DNA of 64,000 nt from Dastarcus helophoroides. Its lineage: Eukaryota; Arthropoda; Insecta; Coleoptera; Bothrideridae. The stretch is taken from the NCBI GenBank assembly GCA_028583605.1, contig CM053331.1:35444283-35508282 (forward strand), in the 5' to 3' direction. The notes under the pieces are model-generated. The model was not told the DNA's origin. It worked only from the letters and a program-made list of their open reading frames with translations, and searched no databases. Every line of letters begins with the position of its first letter. Positions within the stretch are counted from its first letter, which is position 1. The position numbers were made by a program, and so were the translations under genes. Below are positions 44,301 through 56,600 of this stretch, piece after piece.

Positions 44301-45643
44301 ACTTCTCCAATCCCATTTAGCAGTGCCCACATAAACGATAGTAATTACAGGTACGAACTGGATGACCCGCACTGCACTGCATGAGTATCGCCAAAGCACA
44401 ATCACAGCTAATGCACTGCCTGTTGTACCATTCACGGAATGCTTGTACGTGATTCACAAACGAAAATCCAAACAATCCTGAGAGAAAACAATTCTGTTGA
44501 TCATTCTAGTGAATGGCATGGATTTTTATTATTTTATTTGTCGCTTCTTCTCAAAAAAATAGAAGAAATAACCAGTGAATGAAGGAATATATTTTAGGAG
44601 TTAGGCCACTTAAACGAAAAAAGGCAAAAATATTTAATTTTGCTTGGAACTACTAACACTATCTTCATAAAATATGAAAATTTTTCGATTTAAGCTTGAA
44701 TTATGTACTAGATTTTTTAACGCAAAACATAACTGAATTCTTTTCCACTTTATTTTTAATTTTGACTTTAAATATGGATTTTGCACATTTCGAAAGTTCG
44801 AATTTGAAATTGAACGTTTAACTTCCAGCTCAAAATTTTTCAGATCTGTCGCAATTTTAAGATTTTTCAAAATTTTGAATTTTCCAAAATTCTGATTTGA
44901 AACTTCTAGAAATATTAACTTATTAAATCATCTCGAAATTTTGCGTTAAAACTTTTGAATTTTTTCGACATTTCGACTTTCAAGTTGAAATTTGAATTTG
45001 GAATTTTTTTTTGATTTCTGGTCAAAATATCGAACTTAATTTTAAAATTACACTGGAAATATTTTATTCTTCAAATATTAACTTCGAATCCGCGTCTTTT
45101 TTGAAATTTCCAGATTTGATTTTAGATACAATTTCAAAAAGATTTACAAAATTAACGCGTAATTAAACTTCGAAAATCGAAGTGAAAGCGAGTTGCAATG
45201 TACTGGACACTTGTCTCCCATTCTAAAAAAAACACTAAATCACCATCAAAAAATCTATCACTTTCAGGAATCAAAGTGCCAAACATTATAGACATCGTGC
45301 TTCTCCCGATTGTAACACAGTTGCCTCGTTCGACTCCTCCAGCTCGGAATCCCGCAACGGCCTCAATCGCTACTACCGACAAGCCTGGGAGAATCTCCAC
45401 GAGTCGGCAGGGAGTAAAAGTGGCCTTAAAGGCTCCCCACCCAGGAACCACTCTCCGTTGAAACGGAAAGAAACGCTGGATGAGCCACAATTTAAAGGTA
45501 ACGCGGATAGAGGACAGGACGGGCAAGGAGAGAAGAAACGCCATCATCATCACCACCATCACCACGATGGTAGACAGCATAAGGATGGGAGAGATTGGAG
45601 GGAGCAGCGGCCACCCCCTAACAGAGACCATAAGAGATACTGA
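37281..45643 (+). CDS. Selectin-like transmembrane receptor with C-type lectin and sushi domains (furrowed/CG9095 class), 5' partial
   Basis: Six exons join in phase: 37281-37919, 38147-38323, 38383-38562, 38615-38794, 39392-39821 and 45268-45643 (TGA at 45641), giving 660 visible residues. Residues 1-75 look like the end of a fucolectin (tachylectin-4-like) domain (VVRVGNN, MPGAFVSVHL, LSVCEAFVY). Residues 81-212 are a C-type lectin domain with paired cysteines and WLWSDTDC in place of the usual WND box, so calcium-dependent sugar binding is uncertain. Exons 2-4 each encode one sushi domain, and their borders are all phase 1, as in shuffled CCP exons. A Thr/Pro/Arg-rich stalk, a membrane span (about 511-533) and a tail with VASFDSSSSES, NRYYRQAWENLH and eight histidines follow. 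Signal peptide and start lie upstream. Furrowed-type proteins act in adhesion and planar polarity; which paralogue this is remains open. Confidence 0.88.
39018..39236 (+). mobile_element. Decayed family A hammerhead element in intron 4 of the lectin-sushi gene
   Basis: CCAAACTGACGAGATCTAA (39153-39171) and CTTTGGTTTCCAAAC (39188-39202) match the family A ribozyme and its 3' flank. The upstream part (GATAGGTGGCACTATACTTA) matches 18866-18890. GAAA has become GAAT and the stem II 3' strand is lost, so the ribozyme is inactive. Confidence 0.7.
39895..42365. repeat. 2.5-kb polypyrimidine tract 2, in the last intron of the lectin-sushi gene
   Basis: CTTCCT and CTTTCT hexamer runs as in the tract at 2691, with the pyrimidines on the coding strand. 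Large pure blocks lie at about 40420-40590, 40645-40820 and 41115-41390. It lacks the recurring CTCGTACT interruption of tract 1, so the two expanded separately. Long Ser, Leu/Phe and Leu/Pro frames here are artefacts. Confidence 0.95.
42366..43690 (+). pseudogene. Decayed tandem repeat resembling C2H2 zinc-finger coding sequence
   Basis: GAGAAACCCTTCAG-type words recur with 83-84-bp spacing inside pairs (42401/42485, 42606/42690, 42880/42964, 43100/43183). In-frame peptides such as EEKPFSRESGMKI and VNHTRGEN resemble the zinc-finger linker H-T-G-E-K-P-F, and 84 bp equals one 28-residue finger. Stops and shifts break every unit and the cysteines are not preserved. It lies in the last intron of the lectin-sushi gene. 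The alternative is an unrelated satellite with chance resemblance. Confidence 0.4.
42797..42879. repeat. Inverted repeat (hairpin) inside the zinc-finger-like repeat
   Basis: AGAAACACAAAACTCAGCGT followed by GTCAATCATACCA is answered by TGGTGTGATCGACACACTGA and GCTTCATGTTTCT, arms of about 33 bp with a few mismatches and a very short loop. Confidence 0.7.
43691..45267. other. Remainder of the last intron of the lectin-sushi gene
   Basis: A less AT-rich block at about 44140-44460 stands out but has no recognisable domain on either strand; it may be an old interspersed repeat. From about 44600 to 45130 the sequence is the same AAATTTTCGACTT-type filler found in the hAT interiors. Confidence 0.45.
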
Positions 45644-46640
45644 CAGCCTTGCATGATAATCACGGTGCAATTGGAGGAGTAGGCAATTTTAAATTATTTT
45701 TGTATTTATTGCAGTAATTGCATTTGGCCACCTCTGGGGTAGTACACACTCGTAAACGAAATCGCGTCTGTAGGCAAAATTCTGTGACTATCTATAAACG
45801 AATGGGCTTTTTCTTCAACTCTTTGGGGGTAAGCATTCCAAAGGTCGCTGTCCCACTTGTTGCATATCGGAATCTGGCTTAGCTGAATTGTGCAGATGTA
45901 AACGCTTGACAAAGTCTTTAGACCATCTTAGATTTGTTCCAAAGACAAGACAAGATTTGTTCAGGAATCAGAACTGTCTAGAGACACAATCCTCAAAATA
46001 TAAAGTCAAGCGAGTATGCCTACGAGTGTGTACTAGCCTTTAGATCGAGGGATTTTTGCATACTTGCTATATTGCCTGGATGCGAATTGGGTTATCAACT
46101 GTACTTGAGATTTTTTTCTCGCCAATATTCTGTTTGGGTAGCTTTAAATCATCTTAACTGATTATTTATTCAGATTTTAAAAAACAATGCTTTATATCAA
46201 TTTTAACAGTAATCTGCGTACCAGTGAAAAAGAAAATTCAAACAGTACCTTAGGATAAGTTTAAATTTTAAATTGAATTCCTTGGCCTTATTATTTCTGT
46301 GATCATCAAAATGGACTACGTATGATGCAATTTTTTTGATTTTCACCGCTTAGATGAATAAGGCTAATGTAATTCATGTACGATTACATAGTGTAAGGAG
46401 TGACTGACAGAATGTAGAATTAATGTATATTTATATTTTGTAATATATTTTCATTACGAGTTTTAAATTAGTACTAAGATTAATGTTAGAAGAAGAGACG
46501 TTAGTGCCATTCAATAGGCATCTAAAAAAGTTATATTTTATTTGTTACATGTACACGTATTTTTAGAAAATTAACCTCTCAAAAATAATATTAGTAAGGA
46601 TTGTACAATAAAAACGTAAATATATTTATGTTAATAGAAT
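45644..46640 (+). promoter_or_regulatory. Probable 3' UTR of the lectin-sushi gene with poly(A) signal
   Basis: The stretch follows the TGA, is AT-rich, and holds AATAAA at 46607-46612 just before the satellite begins. No open frame of note is present on the + strand. Transcript ends cannot be fixed from sequence alone. Confidence 0.5.
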
Positions 46641-49570
46641 ATTTTTTCGTTTTTCATTGAATTTTCGACCCCCAAATGTTATTAAGATGGATCCATTGTC
46701 TCCGAATATGTAAGATTATGATGCCGATATGCCATTTAGACACAAATGAAGCTTCTGGGGTCTCTGGCCACCATTCGATAAGATACAGCTTAGAAGAATG
46801 TGATGAAGACAAATTTATAATGGAAAAAGAAAATATTACTGATGAACTGGCGTTTTTCATTGAAATTTTAGCCACCAAAAGATTATCAGGTAGTACAGTT
46901 TAGATAGTATCGTCTGAAGACAAAATTGTAGTGGAAAAAGAAACCGATACTGATAAACTTTCGTTTTTTATTAAAATTTTGACTATGAAATGATTTTTTT
47001 GATCACCAAATGATTATTAAGCAATAAATTTTGACCACCAAATGTATCATCTGAAGACAAAATTGCAGTGGAAAAAGAAAATATTACTGATGAACTTTCG
47101 TTTTGCATTGAAATTTTGACCACCAAATGATTTTTTGTAACCACCAAATGATTATTAGGCAGTACTGCTTGGAAAAAGCTATCACATGAAGACAAGATTG
47201 TAGTGGAAAAATCAAATATTACTGATGAACTTTCGTTTTTCATTGAAATTTTGACCACCAAATGATTTTTTTAACCACAAAATGATTATTAAGCAGTACT
47301 ACCTAAATAAAAGAAACCTTATGAAGACAAGATTGTAGTGAAAAAAGAAACCAATACTGATGAACTTTCGTTTTTCATTAAAATTTTGACCACCAAATGA
47401 TTATGAGGCTGTAGGGCTTGGAAAAAGGTACCATATGAAGACCGGATTGTAGGGGAAAAAGAAAATATTACTGATGAACTTCTGTTTGTTCTAAAAATGT
47501 TGACCACCAAATGAGTATTAACAAGTACAGGTTAGGAAAACATCTCATATGAAGACAAGGTTGTAGTGAAAAAACAAAAAATTACTGATGAACTTTTCAT
47601 TTTTAATTGAAATTTTGACCACCAAATCAATATTAAGCAATACAGCTTAAAAAAATGTATCATATGAAGACAAGGTTGTAGTGGAAAAAGAAAGTGTTAC
47701 TGATGAACTTTCCTTTTTCATTAAAATTTTGACTACCAAATAATTATAAAGCAGTAGGACTTGGAAAAAGTTATCATATGAAGACCAGATTGTAGAGGAA
47801 AAAGAAAATATTACCGATGAACTTTCGTTTTCCATCAAAATTTTGACTACAAAATGATCTTTTTTAACCACCAAACGATTATTAAGCAATGTTGACCAAC
47901 AAATGCGTATCTTCTGAAGACAAAATTGCCGTGGAAAAAGAAAATATTACTGATGAACTTTCGTTTCTCACTGATATTTTGACCACCAAATAATTTTTTG
48001 TAAACCACCAAATGAATATTAAGCAGTACTACTTGGAAAAAGGTATCATATGAAGACAAGATTGTAGCGGAAAAATAAAATATTACTGATGAACTTTCGT
48101 TTTGCATTAAAATTTTGACCACCAAATGATTTTTTGTAACCACCAAATGATTATTAAGCAGTACTGCTTGGAAAAATGTATCATATGAAGACAAAATTGT
48201 AGTGGAAAAAGAAACCAATACTGATGAACTTTTGTTTTGCATTGAAATTTTGACCACCAAATGATTTTTTGTAACCACCAAGTGATTATTAAGCAGTACT
48301 ACTTGGAAATAGGTATCATATGAAGACAAGATTGTAGCGGAAAAATAAAATATTACTGATGAACTTTCGTTTTGCATTAAAATTTTGATCACCAAATGAT
48401 TTTTTGTAACCACCAAATGATTATTAAAGGATACTGCTTGAAAAAAGCTATCATATTAAGCCAATATTGTAGCGGAAAAATAAAATATTACGGATAAACT
48501 TTCGTTTTTCATTGAAATTTTGACCACCAAATGATTTTTTAACCACAAAATGATTATTAAGCAGTACTACCTAAATAAAAGAAACCTTATGAAGACAAGA
48601 TTGTAGTGAAAAAAGAAACCAATACTGATGAACTTTCGTTTTTCATTAAAATTTTGACCACCAAATGATTATGAGGCTGTAGGGCTTGCTTAGAAAAAGT
48701 ATCATATGAAGACAAAATTGTAGTGGAAAAGAAACCAATACTGATGAACTTTCGTTTTTTATTGAAATTTTGACCATGAAATGATTTTTTTGATCACCAA
48801 ATGATTATTAAGCAATAAATTTTGACGACCAGATGTATCATCTGAAGACAAAATAGCCGTGGAAAAAAAAATATTACTGATAAACTTTCGTTTTGCATTA
48901 AAATTTTGACCACCAAATGATTTTTTGTAACCACCAAATGATTATTAAGCAGTACTGCTTGGAAAAATGTATCATATGAAGACAAAATTGTAGTGGAAAA
49001 AAGAAACCAATACTGATGAACTTTTTGTTTTGCATTAAAATTTGACCACCACATGATTTTTTGTAACCACCAAGTGATTATTAAGCAGTACTACTTGGAA
49101 ATAGGTATCATATAAAGACAAGATTGTAGCGGAAAAATAAAATATTACTGATGAGCTTTCGTTTTTCATTAAAATTTTGAGCACCAAATGGTTTTTTTTA
49201 ACCATCAAATGATTATTAAGCAGTACTGCTTGGAAAAATGTACCATATGAAGACACAATTTTGGTGGAAAAAGAAAATATCACTAATGAAGGTTCGTTTT
49301 TCATTGAAATTTTGATCACCAAATTATGAAGCAGTAGGGATTGGAAAAAGGTATTATATGAAGACCAGATTGTAGAAGAAAAAGAAACTATTACCTATGA
49401 ACTTTCGTTTTTATTTAAAATTTTGACCACCAAATGAGTATTAACTAGTGCAGCTTAGAAAAACATAACATATGAAGACAAAGTTGTAGTGGAAAAAGGA
49501 AAAATTATTGATGAACCTTCGTTTTTCTTTAAAATTTTGACCACCAAATGATTATTAATATTGATTGTTC
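46641..49570 (+). repeat. Satellite array 2, about 135-bp units
   Basis: Same family and orientation as the array at 9690, roughly 20 units over 2.9 kb. A non-unit segment (about 46680-46790) interrupts the left end and contains ATTGTCTCCGAATATGTAAG, close to the array's right border, ATTGTTCCCAAATACGTAAG, at about 49565. Confidence 0.94.
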
Positions 49571-49585
49571 CCAAATACGTAAGAT

Positions 49586-52500
49586 CAGGCCCGTAACCAG
49601 GATATTTTTTCGAGGGGGGGCGATCCTTCTGCTAAAAGTACCTTATCTTTGGTCATTTCTACAGTCTAATTCTTCTAACATTCTGACAAAGTAGCTGCAG
49701 AAAAATCTCTTTTTTTAAATTTTTTTCAAATTCCGATTTCGTTCATAATGTTTTAAAGTTTTTTTTTAAGTTCAAGTTTCCTCTTAACGTCCAACTCTTT
49801 TTCTAACTGGCAAAAGCTTTAATTCCTACGTTTTTATTTTTGGCAATTTTGGGAATTATTGTTGTTATCTAAATTTGTAATGTCGAAATGCGTTTGATTC
49901 TTCCTAATTTCGAAAATAATTTTTGCTATAAAGTTAAATATCGTTTTTTTTTTGAAAATTTTCGGCAAACGAACGTAGAACCGTCAGATTTAAATTGGAA
50001 ATTTGGACGAAAAAAGACCAAATTTCACGAAATTCCCGAAATTTACGGAAAAAGTCCAGATTTTAAGAAACTCGTTGAAACTGTGGTTTGAACTAAAAAT
50101 CTTGAGAAAAAAATATCAAATTTAGAGAAAAATTTGATAATTTATTTTAGGCGCCCAAGATTTATTAGATACATAAAAGAATGTTAAGAAAACTAGAAAA
50201 CAAACGTGTTCAACTCATGCACATTCATTTTAGAACACGTAGATACTCCTGAAAGATCTATAATGTTGTTCCTAAACTTGGGGACAAACTTCAAAATTGG
50301 CAACCCCGCAAATAGCGAAGTTCCATGATAAAGATAAAACGGTCGAGATTGGAGTAGAAATTTAAAAAAAAAATGAGACATTTCGATTTTAAATTTGAAA
50401 CTTTCGGATAACGAATATAGAACAGTCAGATTCAAATTGGGAATTTGGAAGAAAAAGGACCAAATTTCACGAAAATCCTGAAATTTACGGAAAAAGTCCA
50501 AATTTAAAAAAAAAAGGTTGAAACTATAGTTTGAACCTAAAAATCTTAAGAAAAAATATCAAATTTAGAGAAAAACTCGATATTTTATTTAAACCACCAA
50601 AAAAAATATCAAAAACATTCAAAAAGAAACCTTTTCAACTCATGTACATTCATTTTACAACACATGGATGCCCCTAAAAGCTCCCTAATTTTGTCACTAA
50701 ATTTAGGGAGAAAACTTCATATTTGGCAACCCCGCAAATAGCGAAATTACGTGACAAAGGTGAAAATTTCGAGACTAAATTAGACATTTCAGGAGAAGAT
50801 AGACATTTCAGAAGAAGATAGACATTTCGATTTTAAAATCGACGTTTTCAGAAAACGAATGTAGAACCGTCAGATTTAAATTAGGAATTTGGAAGAAAAA
50901 AGACTACATTTCACGAAAAATCCCCAAATTTACGGAAAAAGTCCACATTTTAGGAAAAACGTTAAAACTATAGTTTAAACTGAAAATCTGGAAAAATAGA
51001 CTGATTTTAGATGGTTTTTTTTGTCATTTCGACTTTTTTTTAAAGAATTCAACTTTTTCTTTAAAGGCTGAATTTTATGACGAGATGATGAGATTTTGTT
51101 TTGAAAATTTCGAGCTTTTCTCAAAATTTCGACTCTTTTTTAAAGTTTTTTAATAGCTTTTACAATTTTTTAATAGTTTGACCATTTAAAAGATTTGGAC
51201 TTTTTTTTGGAAATAACGAATTTTGTCGAAAATTTTATTTATTTAGAAATTTCTACCATTTTTCAATTTGAATTAGATTTTTTGTTAAATGCGAACTATG
51301 TTAATATTTTTATTTTTTTTTCTTAAAATTCAAAGTTCAAAATCTTGGTATTTTTTTCAAACCTACAAATATTTTTTTAAACTTTGATTCTTTCTAGAAA
51401 CCTGGAAATGTTTCTAAAATTTTTGTGAAAAATGTCAGATATCGAAAATCTGAAATCTTGAGTTTTTTGAATTTGGAATTTTAATTCGAAATGTCTAGAA
51501 AAGTCTAGATTTAGAGTAAATAAACAATAATTATGACTGTATTTTATAAAAATAACCAGAATTCATTAATTAACATTTTTTTAAATATTTGCTTTTTTAG
51601 AAATTTAAAATTTTCAAACAAATAGTAAGATATTGTTAATTCTTAACAAATTTACACTGTTCGAACTCGAAATTTTTAGTTTTTTACATCCTAAATTTTA
51701 GAAATAAGTTGACATTTACAATTACTCTCTGAATCCGAAGAAAAAAGAAGCTATAATTTCTGAAGAAAAAAAAAGGTTTGAAGTTAAAATTCTCTAAAAA
51801 AATCTCTAATTTTCAAAAGATAAAATCTATTAACAAAAGCTAATCACACTCAACATTTTCTTTTGAAACAAAATTCAAAAAATAAGCTTTGATATTTCCT
51901 GAAACTTTTAATGTTTTCTCAAAAAACCACGGGACCTTTTAAATTAAATATCTAGAAAGAAAGTCAAAATATTTTAAAGAACTCTGAATTTTGAATCAGT
52001 GCTAATGTGCTAATGTAAAAATTTTGAAAAACTAAATTCATTAATCTTTTTTTTTTTAATTTCGACTTTAATCTTGACATTTTTAAACTCTTTGTAGGAA
52101 GTTGCAAAAATTTTATAAATTTTCTGAAAATATGAATTTAGTTGAAATGTCGTGATTAAAAGTAAAAAATTTTTTAGTTAAAGTTGAGATTTGATAACTA
52201 AGATAAAAATTTTGATGGTTTTTTAAAAGTTTCCACTTGGAAGTCGAATTTTGGAGGATAAAGTCGAATTTTTGAAATCTTAATCGAAATATAAACAAAT
52301 TAACTTTATAACAAAAAATTTCGAATTTTTTTATTAAGTAAAAACTTTTTAAAAAAATTAAAAAATTCGAATTAAAGTAATGGGTAAAAGTTATTAAATA
52401 AATCCTGAATTTTCCAACTTAAAAATGTTGAAGTTTTATGTACAACTTTAAATTTATAAAAGAATCTACATTTTAGACATTTTTTTTAAAGTTCAATCGC

Positions 52501-53409
52501 CATGCTAGAAAAATTATAGAAGAAATTAATGAAAATAACTTATTAAAAAATGTCTTCTCAAAATAATGGCTTATAAGATATTTTGATTTTTTAGTAAAGG
52601 GTCTAATATCCAAAATTTTATTCAAATACCGAATTTAAAATATAAATTTTTAAATTCCAAAACTGTAAATCTTTTATCACAAGATCCAAGTTTTTCCCAA
52701 AATTTGGTATTAAATCTCGAAAAATTGCTTATATAAATTTTCAGTTCTCAAAATTTGATTTTTTTTCTCAAAATGGGGAATTTAAGCTTAAAAAACTTGC
52801 AAAATTTAACATTACTTTAATAAAATTTAAAAGATAAGATTGAAATCTCAAGTAATAAAAAAAAGAAATTTCAGGAAAAGTTTAAAATTTTTTAGAAAAA
52901 GTCAAAATTTTGAAAAAAAAACGAATGAGTTCAAGACAAAAATGTTAAGATTTAGGGAGAAAATTCAACAATGAACTCGAAATTTCAAGAACTTCTTTAT
53001 TTGAAACTGTCATACTACTACTGAGTATAACCTAAAATCTAATTTTTTTTTAATTTCGACTGAGATTTCAAAATGTTTTTTTTTTGTTAATTGTGTGTTT
53101 TGGCCTGTAAGTGTCATTTTTTGAGTATTTTATCTTTTTGGTGCCTTCTTTAGATTTTCGTTGTTGCCTAATTTAACATTTTGTTCACCTTTTAACATTG
53201 CTTGATTGTGCTTAAAATCCGGTCTCTAATAATAAGAAATGGCGCCAAATTTGAACAAAAAAAACATCCTTGCATTTCAACACGAAAACAAAATGATCCA
53301 TTAAAAATGGTTTTTAAAAAGGTCGAACATCTGGAAAGTTCAGTTCTATCTAGTGTGAAGCCAAAAAATTTCGAGGGGGCTGCAGCCCCTCTCCCTGGTT
53401 ACGGGCCTG
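49586..53409. mobile_element. hAT-type non-autonomous DNA transposon 4 (3824 bp)
   Basis: Perfect 16-bp inverted ends, CAGGCCCGTAACCAGG and its complement, are flanked by the exact 8-bp duplication CGTAAGAT (49578-49585 and 53410-53417). This terminus is typical of hAT superfamily elements. Subterminal G-runs occur at both ends. The interior is AT-rich filler plus a tandem repeat of about 443 bp, and no transposase frame is present. Confidence 0.92.
49950..51000 (+). repeat. Tandem repeat, about 443-bp unit, inside hAT element 4
   Basis: GTAGAACCGTCAGATTTAAA or a close variant occurs at 49975, 50417 and 50861. Each is followed by AAATTTCACGAAA and AAATTTACGGAAAAAGTCCA. CAACCCCGCAAATAGCGAA occurs once per full unit. 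Confidence 0.88.
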
Positions 53410-53417
53410 CGTAAGAT

Positions 53418-53652
53418 TATGTAACACCTATTAATAGCGCGGATCGCGCGTTTGAATCTTCCAGTGGAAAACGATTTTTCTATTGAAGGAAATCGAGAAT
53501 CATTGATTTTTTTTACTCTATGCTTTGCGGTCATGATATCGCAAAGAAAAATCAAGAATCCCAATATCCAAAATCCGTCATTTACACCCCGGCATGTGAC
53601 AGTTTATATATCGTTTTCATGTATTACAAAGTTTCTTTAACGTTGAAGCAAA
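53418..53652 (+). promoter_or_regulatory. Upstream region of the ODAD3-like gene
   Basis: The 235 bp between the hAT 4 target duplication and the proposed start codon contain TTTATATATCG at 53603-53613, a possible TATA-like element. A further 5' exon cannot be excluded. Confidence 0.3.
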
Positions 53653-56600
53653 ATGAACAAGATGAACATGTTATCTGCCAAGAAGGTAAAACTTCACGGC
53701 ATGAAAACATCGAAATGGACCACAAAAGATAAAATCACACAATATAAGGGACTCATAAATTTATACAGTGAGCATTTAGTACCTATTTTTTAATGAGACG
53801 TCGACCGTTTGGCTTATTTTAGACAGGGATAGGAAAATTCTCGAAGCCGACACGAATGTGACCAAAAGGAAACAAATAAAGCAGCTCAAACAGCTGCAAA
53901 AGGATATTGAAGAGAACAGGGCTCAGTTGGATAACGCCATAAGAGGCGACAGACAGCAACTGAGGAACACTTTGGCTGACCACCGGGAAATGCAGTTGGC
54001 TTATCAGAATTCTCCACCTAAAGTAAGCACAAGACAATGCTGTAATGAAAGTTGCAGACACACAATTTTGATTTGAAATATGGCAAACCGAGACTAAATA
54101 GACTGAACGCTGCAGGATAACCAATGAAGGCAGTTGGAAGCCTGGTGAAGACTCTGATCGCAAATGATCCCTTAATCGGAGCCTACAATTTTGACATCTA
54201 GAATGGTTGGCTGACAGTAATTGTTGAATCTTTATCGACTGCGTTAGACAGATGGTCAGATAGACCAGACAGATAAATATTCTCTGTATCTTCTTCGTGA
54301 AGCTGTCTGAATTTCATTCATCTTTTGTTGACGTTTTCATCACCATTCTTCTACAAATCCATTCAGTCACCTGGGGCAATCTATAAGAAATAGTTAGGGA
54401 AAATCTGGATTTGTGTGTGGTGAAGAAAAAGCCAATGAAAATGAACGATAGCTTAACGCAGACAGCCGCACTAGTAATCTCAAGGATTTAGTTTTTCTGT
54501 TAGTGATACACGTTGATCGAATCAGTGTTGATTCAGTTAACGTGATTACGACCCTCCCATATTTTTGGATGAGCACAACCCAATCACTCGTATTTAATTT
54601 TAGCATGTCCTTGAATGTGTCCATCAGATAAATTTCAACAAAAGGAAAGAACTAGACAAATTAGAATTCGCCATGAAGCAGAAGTCCCAAGTCCTCATAG
54701 ATATAAAAGTAACATTATCAGCTTTTTGGAATTCCGATGAAAACCAAGATATTTTCAGCTGGAGATTTCCTTGCTTGAAGATCGGCTCATTTTCGAAGAT
54801 TTGGGAGAAATTCCGGCCGAAAAGCAGTCAGCCATCATAACCGGGAAAGTTCAGGATGCAATTTTGAAAAAGGAAGCCGCGTTGGCCATCAAGCAGACGT
54901 TTCTTCAGATCATTGACATAATGAAGAAAGTTTGTAATCTTTTCGTTTTGCTGCTGATGAATTTCAATTATTTCTTCACGCAATGCATACTCCCTCAACT
55001 CAACTCCCCCAATATTCTAATGCAATAACCTTCTAGTTATGATAACGAAGACTTCCACGGCCAGAGTCAGTACAGGATATACTTCTTCCGGGATTGGATC
55101 GTGTCAAAGAACTACTAAAAGTAGCACTTTTAATAGTTCTTTGACACGGTCCAATCCCGGAAGAAGTATATCCTGAACCTTCCAGTTATTGAATTAGATT
55201 ATTATTTGGTTTATCCTTTTGAATAAAGTCCAGAGTTTCTTTATCTAGTGTTACATTTCGCGACGTCACTATTAGGTAATATGTTGACATTATTTTAATT
55301 ACCAAATTCCAGGATGCACTCTATTTCGATTCAATTTTGATATCCATCAAACGTGATGCGGAAGCGCAAGGGGACTGCATGATAAACGCTACAAAGCTGG
55401 GACAAATGGCGACAGAATACTTAGACGATAGGAGAAAAGAATACAAAGTCTTGGAAAAGGCGGTAAAACGAGATATGATTGCGAGGAAGAAAGATCTGGC
55501 TATCATGCAGGAGAGGGTTCAAAATGCCTCCACTACGATCAAACAGCTTCTGAGGCGTGATGTAATTAACCGATTTTAGATCACAACACGAGTCGATTAA
55601 ATTATAATTTTAGAGCGATATAAATTTGGGATTTGTGGAACTCCCAAAGACAAACAGCTTGACTAATCTGGAAAAAGATATGTTCAAAATTGAGGAAACG
55701 TTGACTATTTTGAAGAATAATACTTACGTCACTGCTTTTGAAGCTATTTATCCATGGTGAGTATAATTAAGGAAACTTTGGGAAAAAATAGGAAGACCTA
55801 ATTGGTCTGACACCTGACGACAATCATTAAATTGAATGATGCTTCATCATTGGTTCCTAGTTTGCATGTGAGGAAAACTGGTAGCAAATCGAATAGAATT
55901 CTAAAATGTAATCACAATGAAATGTGGAAAGAGAATAATCCCTTCCAATCCCCTTCTTTCCTATAATCTTAAAGGATGTCTCTTAACTTTAATTTAAAGA
56001 AATCTGGTAGACAGAATTTTACCTTTCATCGCCATGAAAGATGAAGAGAATGATTTTCATTTCTTCTCCTTTCTCCTCTTTTCTTTGTTTACTGTTAAAA
56101 GGTTTCCATGGATCTGCAAAATCTGGTAACAAATTGGACTGAATCCTAAAATGTTATCACAATGAGAGATTGTGAGGGAGACTTTAAATTTTTGCCTTTC
56201 ACCTTCTTTTCCTTGAATGCTAAGACCTTCAAGACTTTAAAGGTTTCCATGGATGCTAATCCGTGGAATCTCGTACAATCTCGTCTTTATATGATATGTT
56301 TTTCTAAGTTGTACCAATTAATAATCATTTGGTGGTCAAAATTTCGACGAAAAACGAAAGTTCATCAGTAATATTTTCTTTTTCCACCACAATCTGGTCT
56401 TCATATAACATATTTTTTTTAGCTGCACTGTTTAATCATTTGGTGGTTGAAATTTCAATAAAAAAGAAAAGTTCATCAGTAATATTTCCTTTTTCCATTG
56501 CAATTTTGTCTTCAAATAATACATTTGGTGGTCAAAATTTACTGCTTAATAATCATTTGGTGATAAAAAAAATCATTTGGTGGTCAAAATTTTAATGAAA

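Noticed and set aside
44069..44320. 83-codon frame as an alternative tail exon of the lectin-sushi gene
   Set aside because: No acceptor in the right phase (phase 2 needed after 39821) and no similarity to the tail; the surrounding block looks like an interspersed repeat.
45152..45670. 172-codon minus-strand frame
   Set aside because: It is the antisense shadow of the last exon (45268-45643) of the lectin-sushi gene.
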